Shown here: positions 8,395 through 16,809 of the stretch, in pieces
Numbering within the stretch: position 1 is the stretch's first letter
Layout of the letters: each line of letters starts with the position of its first letter
From: Planctomycetota bacterium
GTDB taxonomy: Bacteria > Planctomycetota > UBA11346
Length of the DNA stretch: 61,887 nucleotides
Reading direction: 5' to 3'
NCBI GenBank assembly: GCA_013816485.1
Contig: JACDEI010000017.1
Coordinates: 23,217-85,103, forward strand
Made by a program: the position numbers and the translations under genes
The notes under the pieces: generated by a model
What the model saw: the letters and a program-made list of their open reading frames with translations, nothing else
The model's database searches: none
What the model was told of the DNA's origin: nothing

Positions 8395-11241
8395 TCACTG
8401 CCCTTCGCACACCCCGATGACTTGGAGCGCACGCTCGTTGTCGAGGTACTGCTTAGCCAACGCGGACAGTTCCTGTGCGGTCATCGCCGCGTAATCGGCT
8501 TCCATGCTGTCGGCCCATTCGCGGCGGAAGGGCTGCACTGCAGCACGATCGTAGACCGAACCGAGCCAGTACTGGTTCTGCTGCCGTTGCACCGTGATGC
8601 TTTTCACGATCGGCAGACGCACACGTTCCAGAACCTCGGGGTCGACGCCTTTGGCGGCGAGTGAGGCGGCGATGTCGAGCACCGCCGCGCGCGCGATCTC
8701 GGCTTTTTCCGGTGCGACGCCGACCTGCGCCAGGAGGAAGCCATGACCGGCGTAGGTCTCGCTGGCGTAGCGGTAGGCGAACGGGCTGTAGGCGTCGCCC
8801 AATTCCTCGCGGATGCGCACACGCATGTGTTCGTCGATCACCAGCGCGAGCATGCCGAGCCGACGCGTGCGGCCGACATCGTAATAGTCGGTGGTCGGCC
8901 AGGCGATGCGGATGAGCGCACGACGGACCGTGCCCGGAACGGCGAAACGATGCACACCAGCGGGCATCGGCTGGGCCGTGGCCAACACCAGTTCCTGCGG
9001 GGAACCCAGGTGCGCCACGGCGGCGACACGCCGCGCGCCCAGTGACGCCGCATACGGACGCGCCAGCGCCAGCGCGGCATCCTCATCAATGTCACCCACC
9101 ACCGTGATCTGCAACGGGGCGGTGGCGAGGATCTGGTCGAACCACGGACGCACGGCCGCGAAGGTCACGCTCTCGGCCTCCATCACGCTCGCAGGACGCC
9201 GGTGCGGTTCATCGTGCACCACCAGAGCTTGGAAACGCCGCGACACTTGCTGGTCAAGGTTGCTGACCAGGGCGTGCAATTCATCACGCCATTCCGCCTT
9301 CGCCCGCGTCTCGGCCTCAGCACGCCAACCAGGATCGGTGACCTGCGCGGTCAGACGCTGAAGGCAGAGCTCCAGGTCCTTCGGCAGGCAGGCGGCGGAA
9401 AAGACCACGGAATCCTCGTCGAAACGCGGCGGCGACATGCGCGCGGAACTGCCGGCAAGGACCTCGGCGAGATCCTCCGCTGCATGCCTGCCCAGACCGC
9501 CGGCGAGGAACGCGCGGCTCACCAGTTCACTCCAACCCGCCGGACGTGGATCCGGCGGCAGAGCGAAACGTGCCTGGACCAGCACCTCGTTGGGTTTGAA
9601 GGTGGTGCGCTTGACCACCACATCGACCGCACCGGCGACATCGAGGTGGATGCCGCGTTTGGCGAAGACCTCGATCTTGCGTTTGCGCTCGGCTTCGGCG
9701 GACGCGGGCAAGGGCGCCACCGTCGGGCGCGCCGAGTAACCCCAGGCCGCGACCTCGGCCTGCACCGGCGCAGCGACCACGACCGCCTGCGAAGCCTTGA
9801 ACGCAGCGCGCACCTGACGTTCGGCATCGCTACCCAGGTCGTCCACACCGCTGACCGCCACCACCAAGTTGCCGCTGTCCCATCCGGCACGGAAGGCCGC
9901 CAGCACCTCCGCGGTGGTGGCCTGCTTCAACACCGGCACCAACAGGTCGCGTTCCTGGGCCGGTGTGAGCACCGCGAGATCGAACTTCACCGCGCGGTAG
10001 AGCGCGGTGGTCAACGTCGCGTTGGTCCGGTTGCCAGCCTTGGCCGCTGCCTCCTCATGATTGCTGACGAAGATCGCCACCGTCGAGGCCAATTCAGCGG
10101 CGGTCGGACCGTGCTCACGCATACGCCGGACCTCCTGCTCGATCACCGCGAGCGCTGCCAGCGATTGTCCTGGGCGCGCCTTGCCCTGGGCCCCGACATG
10201 GAACACGTCGAGCCATTGGTAGTTCTCCGCACCGGCTTCCAGCAACGCGCCAGCGGGATGGGCAGCGATGAATTTGCGCAGACGCTGGGTCAGCACGTGA
10301 TCGGCGACATCGCCGAGCAGATCCTGTGTTCGAGTGGCCAGGCTGTCGCGTGGACGCGGGCGCTCGGTCAGGCGCATGAGCGACACGGTGGTGCCTTCGG
10401 CCTCGGCCTCATGATGGGCGCTCACCGTGAGTTCGGCGGGAGTCAGCGTGCCATAGTCGGGCTCTGGACGCGCCGGGGTATCGGCGGTGAGCATAGAGAA
10501 CGCTTCGCGGATCTGCACCGCCACCGGTTCGGCGGTAACCGCGCCGACCGCCACCACCACCAGACGTTCGGGGCGGTACCAGTTGGTGTAGAACTCCATC
10601 AGGTGTTTGCGCTCGGCCGCGTTGATGGTCTCCGGTACGCCGATGGGGAAACGTTTGCCGATGCGTTTGCCCAGGTACATGGCGCGGTAGAGCGCCTGGA
10701 TTTCACGAAACGAGGGCGTGTTGCGGTCGCGCATCTCGGCCAGGATGATGCCACGTTCACGTTCGATTTCGGCTGGTACCAGCAGCATGCCACCGGCGTA
10801 GTCGCTAAGCACACGCAGACCGGTGGCGATGGTCGCCGGCTTGCCGTCGGGCAGATCGAGTTTGTAGACCGTCTCGTCGAACGAGGTGTGGGCGTTGGTG
10901 TCGGCACCGAAGGACATGCCGAGCGCCTGGAGCTGCGCCACCAGCGTGCCCGGGGGATAGTGCGTGGTGCCGTTGAAGGCGAGGTGCTCGAGGTAGTGCG
11001 CCAGACCGAGCTGCACATCGTCTTCGACCAGGCTACCGGCGGTCACCAGCAGGCGCAGCGAGACCTTGTCCTTCGGCTGGTCGTTGGGCATCAGCGCATA
11101 GCGCACCCCGTTGTCGAGCTTGCCCCACACCACCGCGCCATCGCGCGGCAGACCGGAGGCCGCACCTGGGACAACCTCGGCGGCAGGCATCGCCACCACG
11201 ATGACCAAACAGAACAACAACCACGGGAAACGGACCATCAT
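8395..11241 (-). CDS. M16 zinc metallopeptidase (PqqL-like), exported
   Basis: 948 aa with a signal peptide (residues 1-21). The inverted zinc motif HYLEH (H82, E85, H86) is followed by an ERGIILAEMRDR segment that supplies the distal Glu of M16 enzymes. The length and two successive M16 halves match PqqL-type periplasmic peptidases: the N-terminal half is catalytic and the C-terminal half lacks the motif. Probable role is degradation of periplasmic peptides. Despite the family name, no pqq biosynthesis genes are nearby. It is divergent from recJ across 140 bp. Confidence 0.9.
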   Translation of the reverse strand: MMVRFPWLLFCLVIVVAMPAAEVVPGAASGLPRDGAVVWGKLDNGVRYALMPNDQPKDKVSLRLLVTAGSLVEDDVQLGLAHYLEHLAFNGTTHYPPGTLVAQLQALGMSFGADTNAHTSFDETVYKLDLPDGKPATIATGLRVLSDYAGGMLLVPAEIERERGIILAEMRDRNTPSFREIQALYRAMYLGKRIGKRFPIGVPETINAAERKHLMEFYTNWYRPERLVVVAVGAVTAEPVAVQIREAFSMLTADTPARPEPDYGTLTPAELTVSAHHEAEAEGTTVSLMRLTERPRPRDSLATRTQDLLGDVADHVLTQRLRKFIAAHPAGALLEAGAENYQWLDVFHVGAQGKARPGQSLAALAVIEQEVRRMREHGPTAAELASTVAIFVSNHEEAAAKAGNRTNATLTTALYRAVKFDLAVLTPAQERDLLVPVLKQATTAEVLAAFRAGWDSGNLVVAVSGVDDLGSDAERQVRAAFKASQAVVVAAPVQAEVAAWGYSARPTVAPLPASAEAERKRKIEVFAKRGIHLDVAGAVDVVVKRTTFKPNEVLVQARFALPPDPRPAGWSELVSRAFLAGGLGRHAAEDLAEVLAGSSARMSPPRFDEDSVVFSAACLPKDLELCLQRLTAQVTDPGWRAEAETRAKAEWRDELHALVSNLDQQVSRRFQALVVHDEPHRRPASVMEAESVTFAAVRPWFDQILATAPLQITVVGDIDEDAALALARPYAASLGARRVAAVAHLGSPQELVLATAQPMPAGVHRFAVPGTVRRALIRIAWPTTDYYDVGRTRRLGMLALVIDEHMRVRIREELGDAYSPFAYRYASETYAGHGFLLAQVGVAPEKAEIARAAVLDIAASLAAKGVDPEVLERVRLPIVKSITVQRQQNQYWLGSVYDRAAVQPFRREWADSMEADYAAMTAQELSALAKQYLDNERALQVIGVCEGQ

Positions 11242-11381
11242 GGCTCCAGGACGTCAGTGGGACACGACCTTTACCGCCCTGGCGCTAGCTGGGACGGCCG
11301 GTTGCAGTAGAAGCGGCATCCCATGCGCACGGCCGGCATTGTCCATACAGTCAGCTACTCCCCTCGGCAGGACCGGTCCCG

Positions 11382-13124
11382 GTGGGCCTGACCGCCAATC
11401 GCGCGTGGCTGTGCCGCCAGCCACCCGACGACGTGGTCGCCGAGTTGGAGAACGACCTGCGTGTCGGTCGCCTGACCGCCCGACTGCTCGCCTTGCGTGG
11501 CATCCAGGGCGCGGATGAGGCCCAGCAGTGGCTCGCCCACCGCCTGAGCGACCTGCACAAGCCAGAGACCATGCTGGGCATGGAACGCGCCGCCGCACGT
11601 CTGGCGCAGGCGATCAACCAGCGTGAACGCATCCTCATCCACGGCGACTACGATGTCGATGGCTCGACCAGCGCGTCGCTGCTGGCGTTGTTCGTGCGCG
11701 CCTGCGGTTGGGAGGCGACCGCGTGGATCCCGCACCGCCGCATCGATGGTTATGGTCTGAGCGACGCAAGCCTAGCAGCAGTGCAGGAGTACCAGGCGCA
11801 GGTGATGGTCACCGTCGACTGCGGCATCGCCGACCACGGTTACGCCGCGCGGATCGAACGTGAGACCGGTTGTGCGGTGATCATTACCGACCACCACCTG
11901 CCACAGGGATCGCTGCCGCAGTGCACCGCGGTGTGCAATCCCAACCAACCCGGCTGTCCCTATCCAGACAAGCACCTCGCTGGCGTCGGCGTGGCGTGGA
12001 AACTGGCATGGGCGACGGCCAAGGTGCTCAGCGGCGGGGACAAGGTCACTGATCGTCTGCGCGCGTTTTTGCTCGACAGCCTGTCGTTGGTCGCGGTCGG
12101 CACGGTGGCGGATTGCGCGGCGCTCACCGGCGAGAACCGCATCCTGGTCCATCACGGGTTGCTAGCGCTGGCCAAGAGCACCAACCCTGGGCTGGTCTGC
12201 CTGCGCGAACAAGCGCGGCTGGAGCTACCGATCAACGCTGGCGACATCGGTTGGAAGATCGGCCCCTTGCTGAACGCCGCTGGTCGCGTCGGCAGCGCGA
12301 TGGCCAATATCCGCCTGCTGACCGCCACCACCACCGCCGAAGCGAGTGCCGAGTTGGCGAAGATCGTGGTCGAGAACGACGAACGCCGGCGCCTGACGCA
12401 AATGCTCAGCGAGCAGCTCATGGCCGACATCGCCGCCGATCCCAGCCTGCGCAACCGCGCTGGCCTGGTCTTCGCCGGCGAAGGCTGGCACGCCGGGGTA
12501 GTCGGCATCGTCGCCAGCCGCCTAGTGGAGAGCTTCGCCCGTCCGGTCGCGGTGATCGCCATCCAGGATGGCGTCGGCAAAGGCAGCCTGCGCAGCGTGG
12601 CCGCCGTCCACTTGGGTGATGTACTCGACGCCTGCCGTCCGCTACTGATCAAGGGCGGTGGTCACGCGATGGCTGCGGGATTGTCGATTGATCCGGCGAA
12701 GATCGACGAGTTCCGCGAGGCCTTCGACCGTCAGGTCGCCAACCGGGTGCCGCGTGGTGATCTCCAACCGCGCACCGATTACGATGGCGACGCGGCGATC
12801 GCCGAACTCGACGCCGACTTCTTTGCCGCACTCGAACGCATGGCCCCCTTCGGCATCGGCAATCCCGAACCGGTGCTGCGGGTAACAACCGCCAGCTTCG
12901 TCTCGCGCCCGCGTCTGTTCGGCAAGACCGGTGATCACCTGCGTGGTGCTCTCACCGACGCCGGCGGCGGCATGCGCGAATTCCTCGCCTGGCGCGCCAA
13001 GGAACACGTCGAGTCGTTCTGTTCCGCGGGATCGCGCTTCGACCTGCTGGTCAAACCGCAGGCCGGCCGTTGGCGCGGGGAACTACAACCGCGACTGGTG
13101 TTCATCGACGGGAAGACGTTGTGA
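11382..13124 (+). CDS. recJ: Single-strand-specific 5'-3' exonuclease RecJ
   Basis: 580 aa from a GTG start. RecJ digests single-stranded DNA 5' to 3' in recombination and mismatch repair. The DHH-superfamily motifs are visible: HGDYDVDGSTSASLL (motif I), VTVDCGIADH (motif II region), ITDHHLPQG (the DHH) and, in the DHHA1 domain, GGHAMAAGLSI. The length agrees with E. coli RecJ (577 aa). No in-frame ATG exists near this point, so the GTG is the best start. The gene is monocistronic: the structured repeat begins 18 bases after the stop. Confidence 0.93.
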   Translation: MGLTANRAWLCRQPPDDVVAELENDLRVGRLTARLLALRGIQGADEAQQWLAHRLSDLHKPETMLGMERAAARLAQAINQRERILIHGDYDVDGSTSASLLALFVRACGWEATAWIPHRRIDGYGLSDASLAAVQEYQAQVMVTVDCGIADHGYAARIERETGCAVIITDHHLPQGSLPQCTAVCNPNQPGCPYPDKHLAGVGVAWKLAWATAKVLSGGDKVTDRLRAFLLDSLSLVAVGTVADCAALTGENRILVHHGLLALAKSTNPGLVCLREQARLELPINAGDIGWKIGPLLNAAGRVGSAMANIRLLTATTTAEASAELAKIVVENDERRRLTQMLSEQLMADIAADPSLRNRAGLVFAGEGWHAGVVGIVASRLVESFARPVAVIAIQDGVGKGSLRSVAAVHLGDVLDACRPLLIKGGGHAMAAGLSIDPAKIDEFREAFDRQVANRVPRGDLQPRTDYDGDAAIAELDADFFAALERMAPFGIGNPEPVLRVTTASFVSRPRLFGKTGDHLRGALTDAGGGMREFLAWRAKEHVESFCSAGSRFDLLVKPQAGRWRGELQPRLVFIDGKTL

Positions 13125-13141
13125 GCGGAGTAATGTTTGGT

Positions 13142-13308
13142 GCGGGTCCAGGGGCGGCAGAGCCCCTGGCGGGCGTAGCGGGCAGCGCCCTCGAACAACA
13201 ATCCCCCGAGCGCGCCTGCGCGCGCGAGCGGGGACCAGCCCGGTTTTGCGCAGCAAAACACCTCGGCAACGCCGAGGTCGCCACCAGTCGATCGCCACTA
13301 CGTGGCGA
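13142..13308 (+). repeat. Structured interspersed repeat, copy 1
   Basis: The first 93 bases (13142-13234) match the reverse complement of 60657-60749 at 85 positions by eye. The element folds as a chain of hairpins: ccaggggc/gcccctgg; gggc-agc-gccc; a constant unpaired stretch gaacaacaatcccccgag; gttttgc-gca-gcaaaac (13243-13259); cctcggc-aac-gccgagg (13261-13277); tcgccac-tac-gtggcga (13292-13308). Many differences from copy 2 fall in stems and are compensated. Further small hairpins continue to about 13345. It occupies the recJ-lpxL gap. Confidence 0.8.
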
Positions 13309-13368
13309 CCTGCGCAGCAGGCGAGCCGCGCAGCGGCGATGTCGAACTGTGGCGCGGGCGCAGCCGCA

Positions 13369-14271
13369 ATGAGCCGCGACGTCCTCGCCAAGACGCCCAG
13401 GCTCCGGCAATGGATCTTCAAGACCGCGCTGTTTCTCGCCCATGCGCTGCCGTTGCCCGCCGGACGGCTGCTGGCCTATGTGATCGGCAATCTTGTCTGG
13501 CTGTGCGATCCCCGCGGACGCAAGGTGGTGGAGCGCAACCTCGCGCATTTCATCCCAGGGCAATGCCGCGACGCGCTGACACGCGCCGTGCGCCGCAACT
13601 ACGTCACCTTCTGCATCTACCTCTACGAATCGTTCCGCATCGACAGCCTGCCGGCGCGTTACTTCAGCGCACCGCGCCTAACGGTATCCGATCCTTTCGG
13701 CGTGTTCGCCACCAAGCCGCACCCAGGACCGGCGATGCTGGTGACGGTGCATTGCAACTGGGAGCTGATCGCCGCGATGTGTGATCGCCTGGGTTGGACC
13801 ACCGCAATCGATGTGGTGGCGCTCACCAGTGGCGATCCAGTGATCGATGGCATTTTCGCCGGCCTACGCCGCAGTTCGCGGGCGGAGAGCCTGGCGCTCG
13901 ACCGTGCTCCGCTCGGATCGTTGCGCGCGCTGAAAGCAGGACGCATCCTGGGGTTGGTCGCCGACCGTGATTATACCGGCCACGGCATGCGTCTTCCATT
14001 CGCCGGCGAGACCATGTCGGTGCCACTCGGCCCTGCCGCACTCGCGGTGCAGACCGGTGCGATGATCATTCCGCTCTACCTCGCCCGCCGTGGTTTCACC
14101 CGCCTGCACCTCCAGGTCGGACGACCGCTGCGAGCAGACACCAGCGCACCGAAGCAGCAGGAGGTCGAGCGCCTGATGCGCGAACTGGTCGCCACCATGA
14201 CGCGCTTCATCGCCACCGCGCCAGCGCAGTGGGTTTCATTCCATGACGGCTGGCAAGACGCCACCCGCTGA
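13369..14271 (+). CDS. LpxL/HtrB-family lipid A acyltransferase
   Basis: 300 aa from the ATG at 13369. Members of this family add a secondary acyl chain to lipid A at the inner membrane. An N-terminal membrane segment (about 18-45) is followed by the acyltransferase core. The catalytic region reads VTVHCNWELI: the family pattern is H-x4-D/E, but here H128 and E132 are only four apart, one residue short. GLVADRDYTGHGMRLPFAGE and GPAALAVQTGAMIIPLY match the downstream conserved blocks. The gene implies lipid A-type lipids and a diderm envelope. Which acyl position it serves cannot be told. Confidence 0.85.
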   Translation: MSRDVLAKTPRLRQWIFKTALFLAHALPLPAGRLLAYVIGNLVWLCDPRGRKVVERNLAHFIPGQCRDALTRAVRRNYVTFCIYLYESFRIDSLPARYFSAPRLTVSDPFGVFATKPHPGPAMLVTVHCNWELIAAMCDRLGWTTAIDVVALTSGDPVIDGIFAGLRRSSRAESLALDRAPLGSLRALKAGRILGLVADRDYTGHGMRLPFAGETMSVPLGPAALAVQTGAMIIPLYLARRGFTRLHLQVGRPLRADTSAPKQQEVERLMRELVATMTRFIATAPAQWVSFHDGWQDATR

Positions 14272-14310
14272 GACAGTGGAGCCGCTCAGCGTGCCGCGGA
14301 GCGGACGTGC

Positions 14311-14580
14311 TCAGTTGGCTTTGCGATTGGCCTTCGACGCTTCGACATAGGCGGCGGGGCTGGCCTTCACCTTGTCGGCTGCCGCACGATCGGCGACACC
14401 GATGGCGATGCGCTTGGCGCGTTCGCCTTTGCCGACGGTGACGATCACAGCGGGAATGGTGCCATCGACCGGCTTACCGGTCACCGGGCAGATGGTGTTC
14501 ACCGATGGCTCATCCGCCGCCGTCAGCGCCATCGGCGCGAACAGGAAGACCATCAGAAGAAGAATGCACCGGCACTTCAT
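14311..14580 (-). CDS. Small exported protein with CPVTGKPVD motif
   Basis: 89 aa. A signal peptide (about residues 1-21) is followed by a mature domain of about 68 residues starting VNTICPVTGKPVDGTIPAV. The CPVTGKPV motif resembles short metal-binding or YHS-like periplasmic proteins, but only one Cys remains in the mature chain. It is 38 bases downstream of the PII gene on the same strand, so the two may be cotranscribed. The function is unknown. Confidence 0.65.
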   Translation of the reverse strand: MKCRCILLLMVFLFAPMALTAADEPSVNTICPVTGKPVDGTIPAVIVTVGKGERAKRIAIGVADRAAADKVKASPAAYVEASKANRKAN

Positions 14581-14618
14581 AAATGTGATCTTAGCTTATG
14601 CCCTGGTCGGCGGCCAGT

Positions 14619-14930
14619 TCAGAATTCCAGGGGGCGTTCCACCGGGGTGATGAAGATCTTGCCGTCACCGATGCGGCCGGTGCGGCAAGTCGAACACACC
14701 AGGTCCACCAGTTCAGCGAGGCGCTCGTCCGGCAGGCAGCCGGTGACCTTCACCTTGGGCAGGAAGTCGATGGCGTACTCGGCGCCTTCGTACTGCTCCA
14801 GATGGCCCTTCTGGCGGCCGTAGCCGCGGCATTCGACCGCTTCGAGTTCTTCGATCCAACCGGCCGCAAGCAAACGCTGGCACAGCACCTCCGCACGTTG
14901 CGGGCGGACGATCATGGTGGCTTTGATCAT
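14619..14930 (-). CDS. PII signal-transduction protein (GlnB/GlnK type)
   Basis: 103 aa. PII proteins sense 2-oxoglutarate and ATP/ADP and control nitrogen metabolism by binding partners through the T-loop. The signature GYGRQKGHLEQYEGAEYAIDFLPKVKV is present, with Y52 at the position of the uridylylated Tyr. The B-loop reads CRTGRIGDGKIFITPVE. The ATG at 14930 gives the standard N-terminus MIKATMIVRP; an upstream extension falls inside an inverted repeat. The chain ends soon after the C-loop, about 9 residues shorter than usual. No amtB or glnA is adjacent. It sits just downstream of accA; PII is known to bind the BCCP subunit of acetyl-CoA carboxylase in other bacteria, which makes the pairing suggestive. 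Confidence 0.9.
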   Translation of the reverse strand: MIKATMIVRPQRAEVLCQRLLAAGWIEELEAVECRGYGRQKGHLEQYEGAEYAIDFLPKVKVTGCLPDERLAELVDLVCSTCRTGRIGDGKIFITPVERPLEF

Positions 14931-14937
14931 GGGCGGA

Positions 14938-15019
14938 CCACAGACCACAGGCTCCAGGCTACAGGTTCTGATGAACACGTCATGGCCGACACCCGTGGTC
15001 TGTAGCCTGTGGTCTGTGG
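14938..15019. repeat. Inverted repeat with iterated arms (accA-PII gap)
   Basis: A perfect 16-bp inverted repeat pairs 14938-14953 with 15004-15019. Each arm contains near-repeats of itself (ccacaggct then ccaggctacagg on the left; tggtctgtagcc then tgtggtctgtgg on the right). It begins 8 bases after the accA stop and ends 8 bases before the PII start codon. It could form a long hairpin in the accA-PII transcript. Confidence 0.75.
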
Positions 15020-15026
15020 CCTTGTC

Positions 15027-15992
15027 TCAAACCGCAGCAGCCTCGACGACCTGGCCGATAGCGCGGTACTTCTGGTAACGCGCGTCCAGCAACGCCTCGG
15101 TGCTGAGCTTCTTGAGTTCGACGAGCTGACGCGTCACGGCATCGCGCATGAGGTGCGCGGTCGCCACCGGTTGGCGATGTGCGCCGCCAGCGGGCTCCTC
15201 GATGATCTCATCGACGATACCGAACTTCTTCAGCGGGCCGGCCGTGAGCGACAGTCGCTCGGCGGCGAGGTCCTTCTTGTTGCCGTCCTTCCACAAGATG
15301 GCGGCACAACCTTCGGGCGAGATGACCGAGAAGTAGCTGTTCTCCAGCATCAACATGCGATCGCCGATGCCGATGCCGAGTGCGCCGCCGGAGCCGCCCT
15401 CGCCGATGACCGCGATCACGATCGGCGTACGCAGCATGGCCATGTCGCGGATGTTCTCGGCGATGGCGATCGACTGGCCGCGTTCCTCGGCGTCGACGCC
15501 CGGGAATGCCCCAGGAGTGTTGACTAGGCAGACCACCGAGAGACCGAACTTCTCGGCCAAGCGCATCTTGCTCATCGCCTTGCGGTACCCTTCCGGGTGC
15601 GGCATGCCGAAATTGCAGCGCCGGCGTTCGTGGACGTCCTTGCCCTTCTGCTGACCGACCACCAGGCAGCGGTGATCACCGATGGTGCCCAGGCCGCAGA
15701 TGATCGCCTCGTCGTCGCCGAAGGCGCGGTCACCGGCGAGCGGGACGAAATCCTCGACCATGTGGTCGATGTAATCGGTGGTCTGTGGACGCTGCGGATG
15801 GCGAGAGAGCTGCACGCGTTGCCACGGCGTCAGGCTGGCGAACAGGCGGCGGGTCTCCTGCACCAGCTTGTCGCGCAGGGAACGCACCTCACGGCTGACA
15901 TCGAGTTGACTGTTGACGCTGCGGTTCTCCAACTCGGAGATGGTGGTCTCCAGTTCAACCAGGGGCGCGAGGAAGTCGAAGGGGTTGCTCAC
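15027..15992 (-). CDS. accA: Acetyl-CoA carboxylase carboxyltransferase alpha
   Basis: 321 aa, close to E. coli AccA (319). With AccD it transfers carboxyl from biotin-BCCP to acetyl-CoA, giving malonyl-CoA for fatty acid synthesis. Conserved blocks are visible: QLSRHPQRPQTTDYI, GRQKGKD-like VGQQKGKDVHERRRCNFGMPHPEGYRKA and EGGSGGALGIGIGDRMLM. Start: the GTG at 15992, which has GGAG a few bases upstream and gives the family N-terminus SNPFDFLAPLVELE; earlier in-frame codons lie in the divergent promoter region. No accD is in the window. Confidence 0.93.
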   Translation of the reverse strand: MSNPFDFLAPLVELETTISELENRSVNSQLDVSREVRSLRDKLVQETRRLFASLTPWQRVQLSRHPQRPQTTDYIDHMVEDFVPLAGDRAFGDDEAIICGLGTIGDHRCLVVGQQKGKDVHERRRCNFGMPHPEGYRKAMSKMRLAEKFGLSVVCLVNTPGAFPGVDAEERGQSIAIAENIRDMAMLRTPIVIAVIGEGGSGGALGIGIGDRMLMLENSYFSVISPEGCAAILWKDGNKKDLAAERLSLTAGPLKKFGIVDEIIEEPAGGAHRQPVATAHLMRDAVTRQLVELKKLSTEALLDARYQKYRAIGQVVEAAAV

Positions 15993-16174
15993 GTGGGCTC
16001 CATTGACCGCGGCGGAGCCTAGGGGTGAGGCGACGGAAGGAAATGGCACCTGGATCCGGGCGCACCGCCTGTCGAGGGCCGCAGGCACCAACCGGACGTC
16101 TGACGCCGCCACAGCCGACGAGGGCCGGGAGCACCGCAGTGGAGGGTTGTGAAACCACTCCTAAGGTCCGGCAC

Positions 16175-16789
16175 ATGGGTGAGCACCTGGAGATCGAACT
16201 GAAGTGGGGACTGGACGCCGCCGGACATGCACGGTTGGCGAACGAACTGGAGCGTCTGCTCGGCGCACCCCGGCACCTACAGCAGGACAACCGCTTCTTC
16301 GACAGCGCGGATCGCCGCTTGCGCCGCGCGCTGCTGAACCTGCGTCTGCGCCGGGAAAACGACCGGCTGCTAATGACCTGCAAGGGCCGAGCCGGCATCG
16401 GCAACGCTGGTGAACACCGCCATACCGAATGGGAAGAATGGCTCGACCCAGCAAGCTGGACGGACGTCGAAGCCGGCCAACTCGATCCGGCGCACCTGCC
16501 GCTGCCCGAACCGGTACGTCAGGCGTTGGGCCAGGCGCCGCTCCAAGCGCTCGGTGGGTTCACCAATCTGCGACTGGAATTCCATCACCTGGATGGACCG
16601 GGGGCGCTGTTGTGCCTCGATCGCACCGACTTCCTGGGACAGCGCACCGACTATGAATTGGAGATCGAGACCTCCACGCCGGAACGCCACGCGGAAGAAT
16701 GGCGCAATCGTCTGTCGTCGTGGGGTGTGGCGATCACGCCGCAGATGATGACCAAGTTCGCGCGTTTCCTCGCCCTGAGCGGAAGCTGA
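16175..16789 (+). CDS. CYTH-domain protein (triphosphate tunnel type)
   Basis: 204 aa from the ATG at 16175. The N-terminus carries the ExExK signature (E6, E8, K10 in LEIELKW) that binds triphosphate in CYTH enzymes such as tripolyphosphatases and class IV adenylate cyclases. Alternating acidic and basic strand motifs follow: LLNLRLRRENDRLLMTCKGR and LEFHHLDGPGALLCLDRTDF, ending in YELEIET. It is probably an inorganic triphosphatase, but substrate choice cannot be read from the sequence. Divergent from accA, convergent with the kinase gene. Confidence 0.8.
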   Translation: MGEHLEIELKWGLDAAGHARLANELERLLGAPRHLQQDNRFFDSADRRLRRALLNLRLRRENDRLLMTCKGRAGIGNAGEHRHTEWEEWLDPASWTDVEAGQLDPAHLPLPEPVRQALGQAPLQALGGFTNLRLEFHHLDGPGALLCLDRTDFLGQRTDYELEIETSTPERHAEEWRNRLSSWGVAITPQMMTKFARFLALSGS

Positions 16790-16799
16790 TCCCGCTCAG
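16775..16799. terminator. Hairpin between convergent CYTH and kinase genes
   Basis: An 8-bp stem pairs ctgagcgg (16775-16782) with ccgctcag (16792-16799) around a 9-base loop. It overlaps the stop codon of the CYTH gene and fills the 20-bp convergent gap. There is no T tract, so terminator activity is only plausible. Confidence 0.35.
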
Positions 16800-16809
16800 T
16801 GCATCCTGG

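Noticed and set aside
9202..11310. A 702-codon open frame on the plus strand opposite the M16 protease gene
   Set aside because: It is the complement of a well-conserved protease, rich in His, Arg and Gly runs typical of antisense frames in GC-rich DNA, with no recognisable domain.
14931..14978. N-terminal extension of the PII protein
   Set aside because: The extra codons lie in a palindromic repeat, and the shorter start gives the canonical PII N-terminus.
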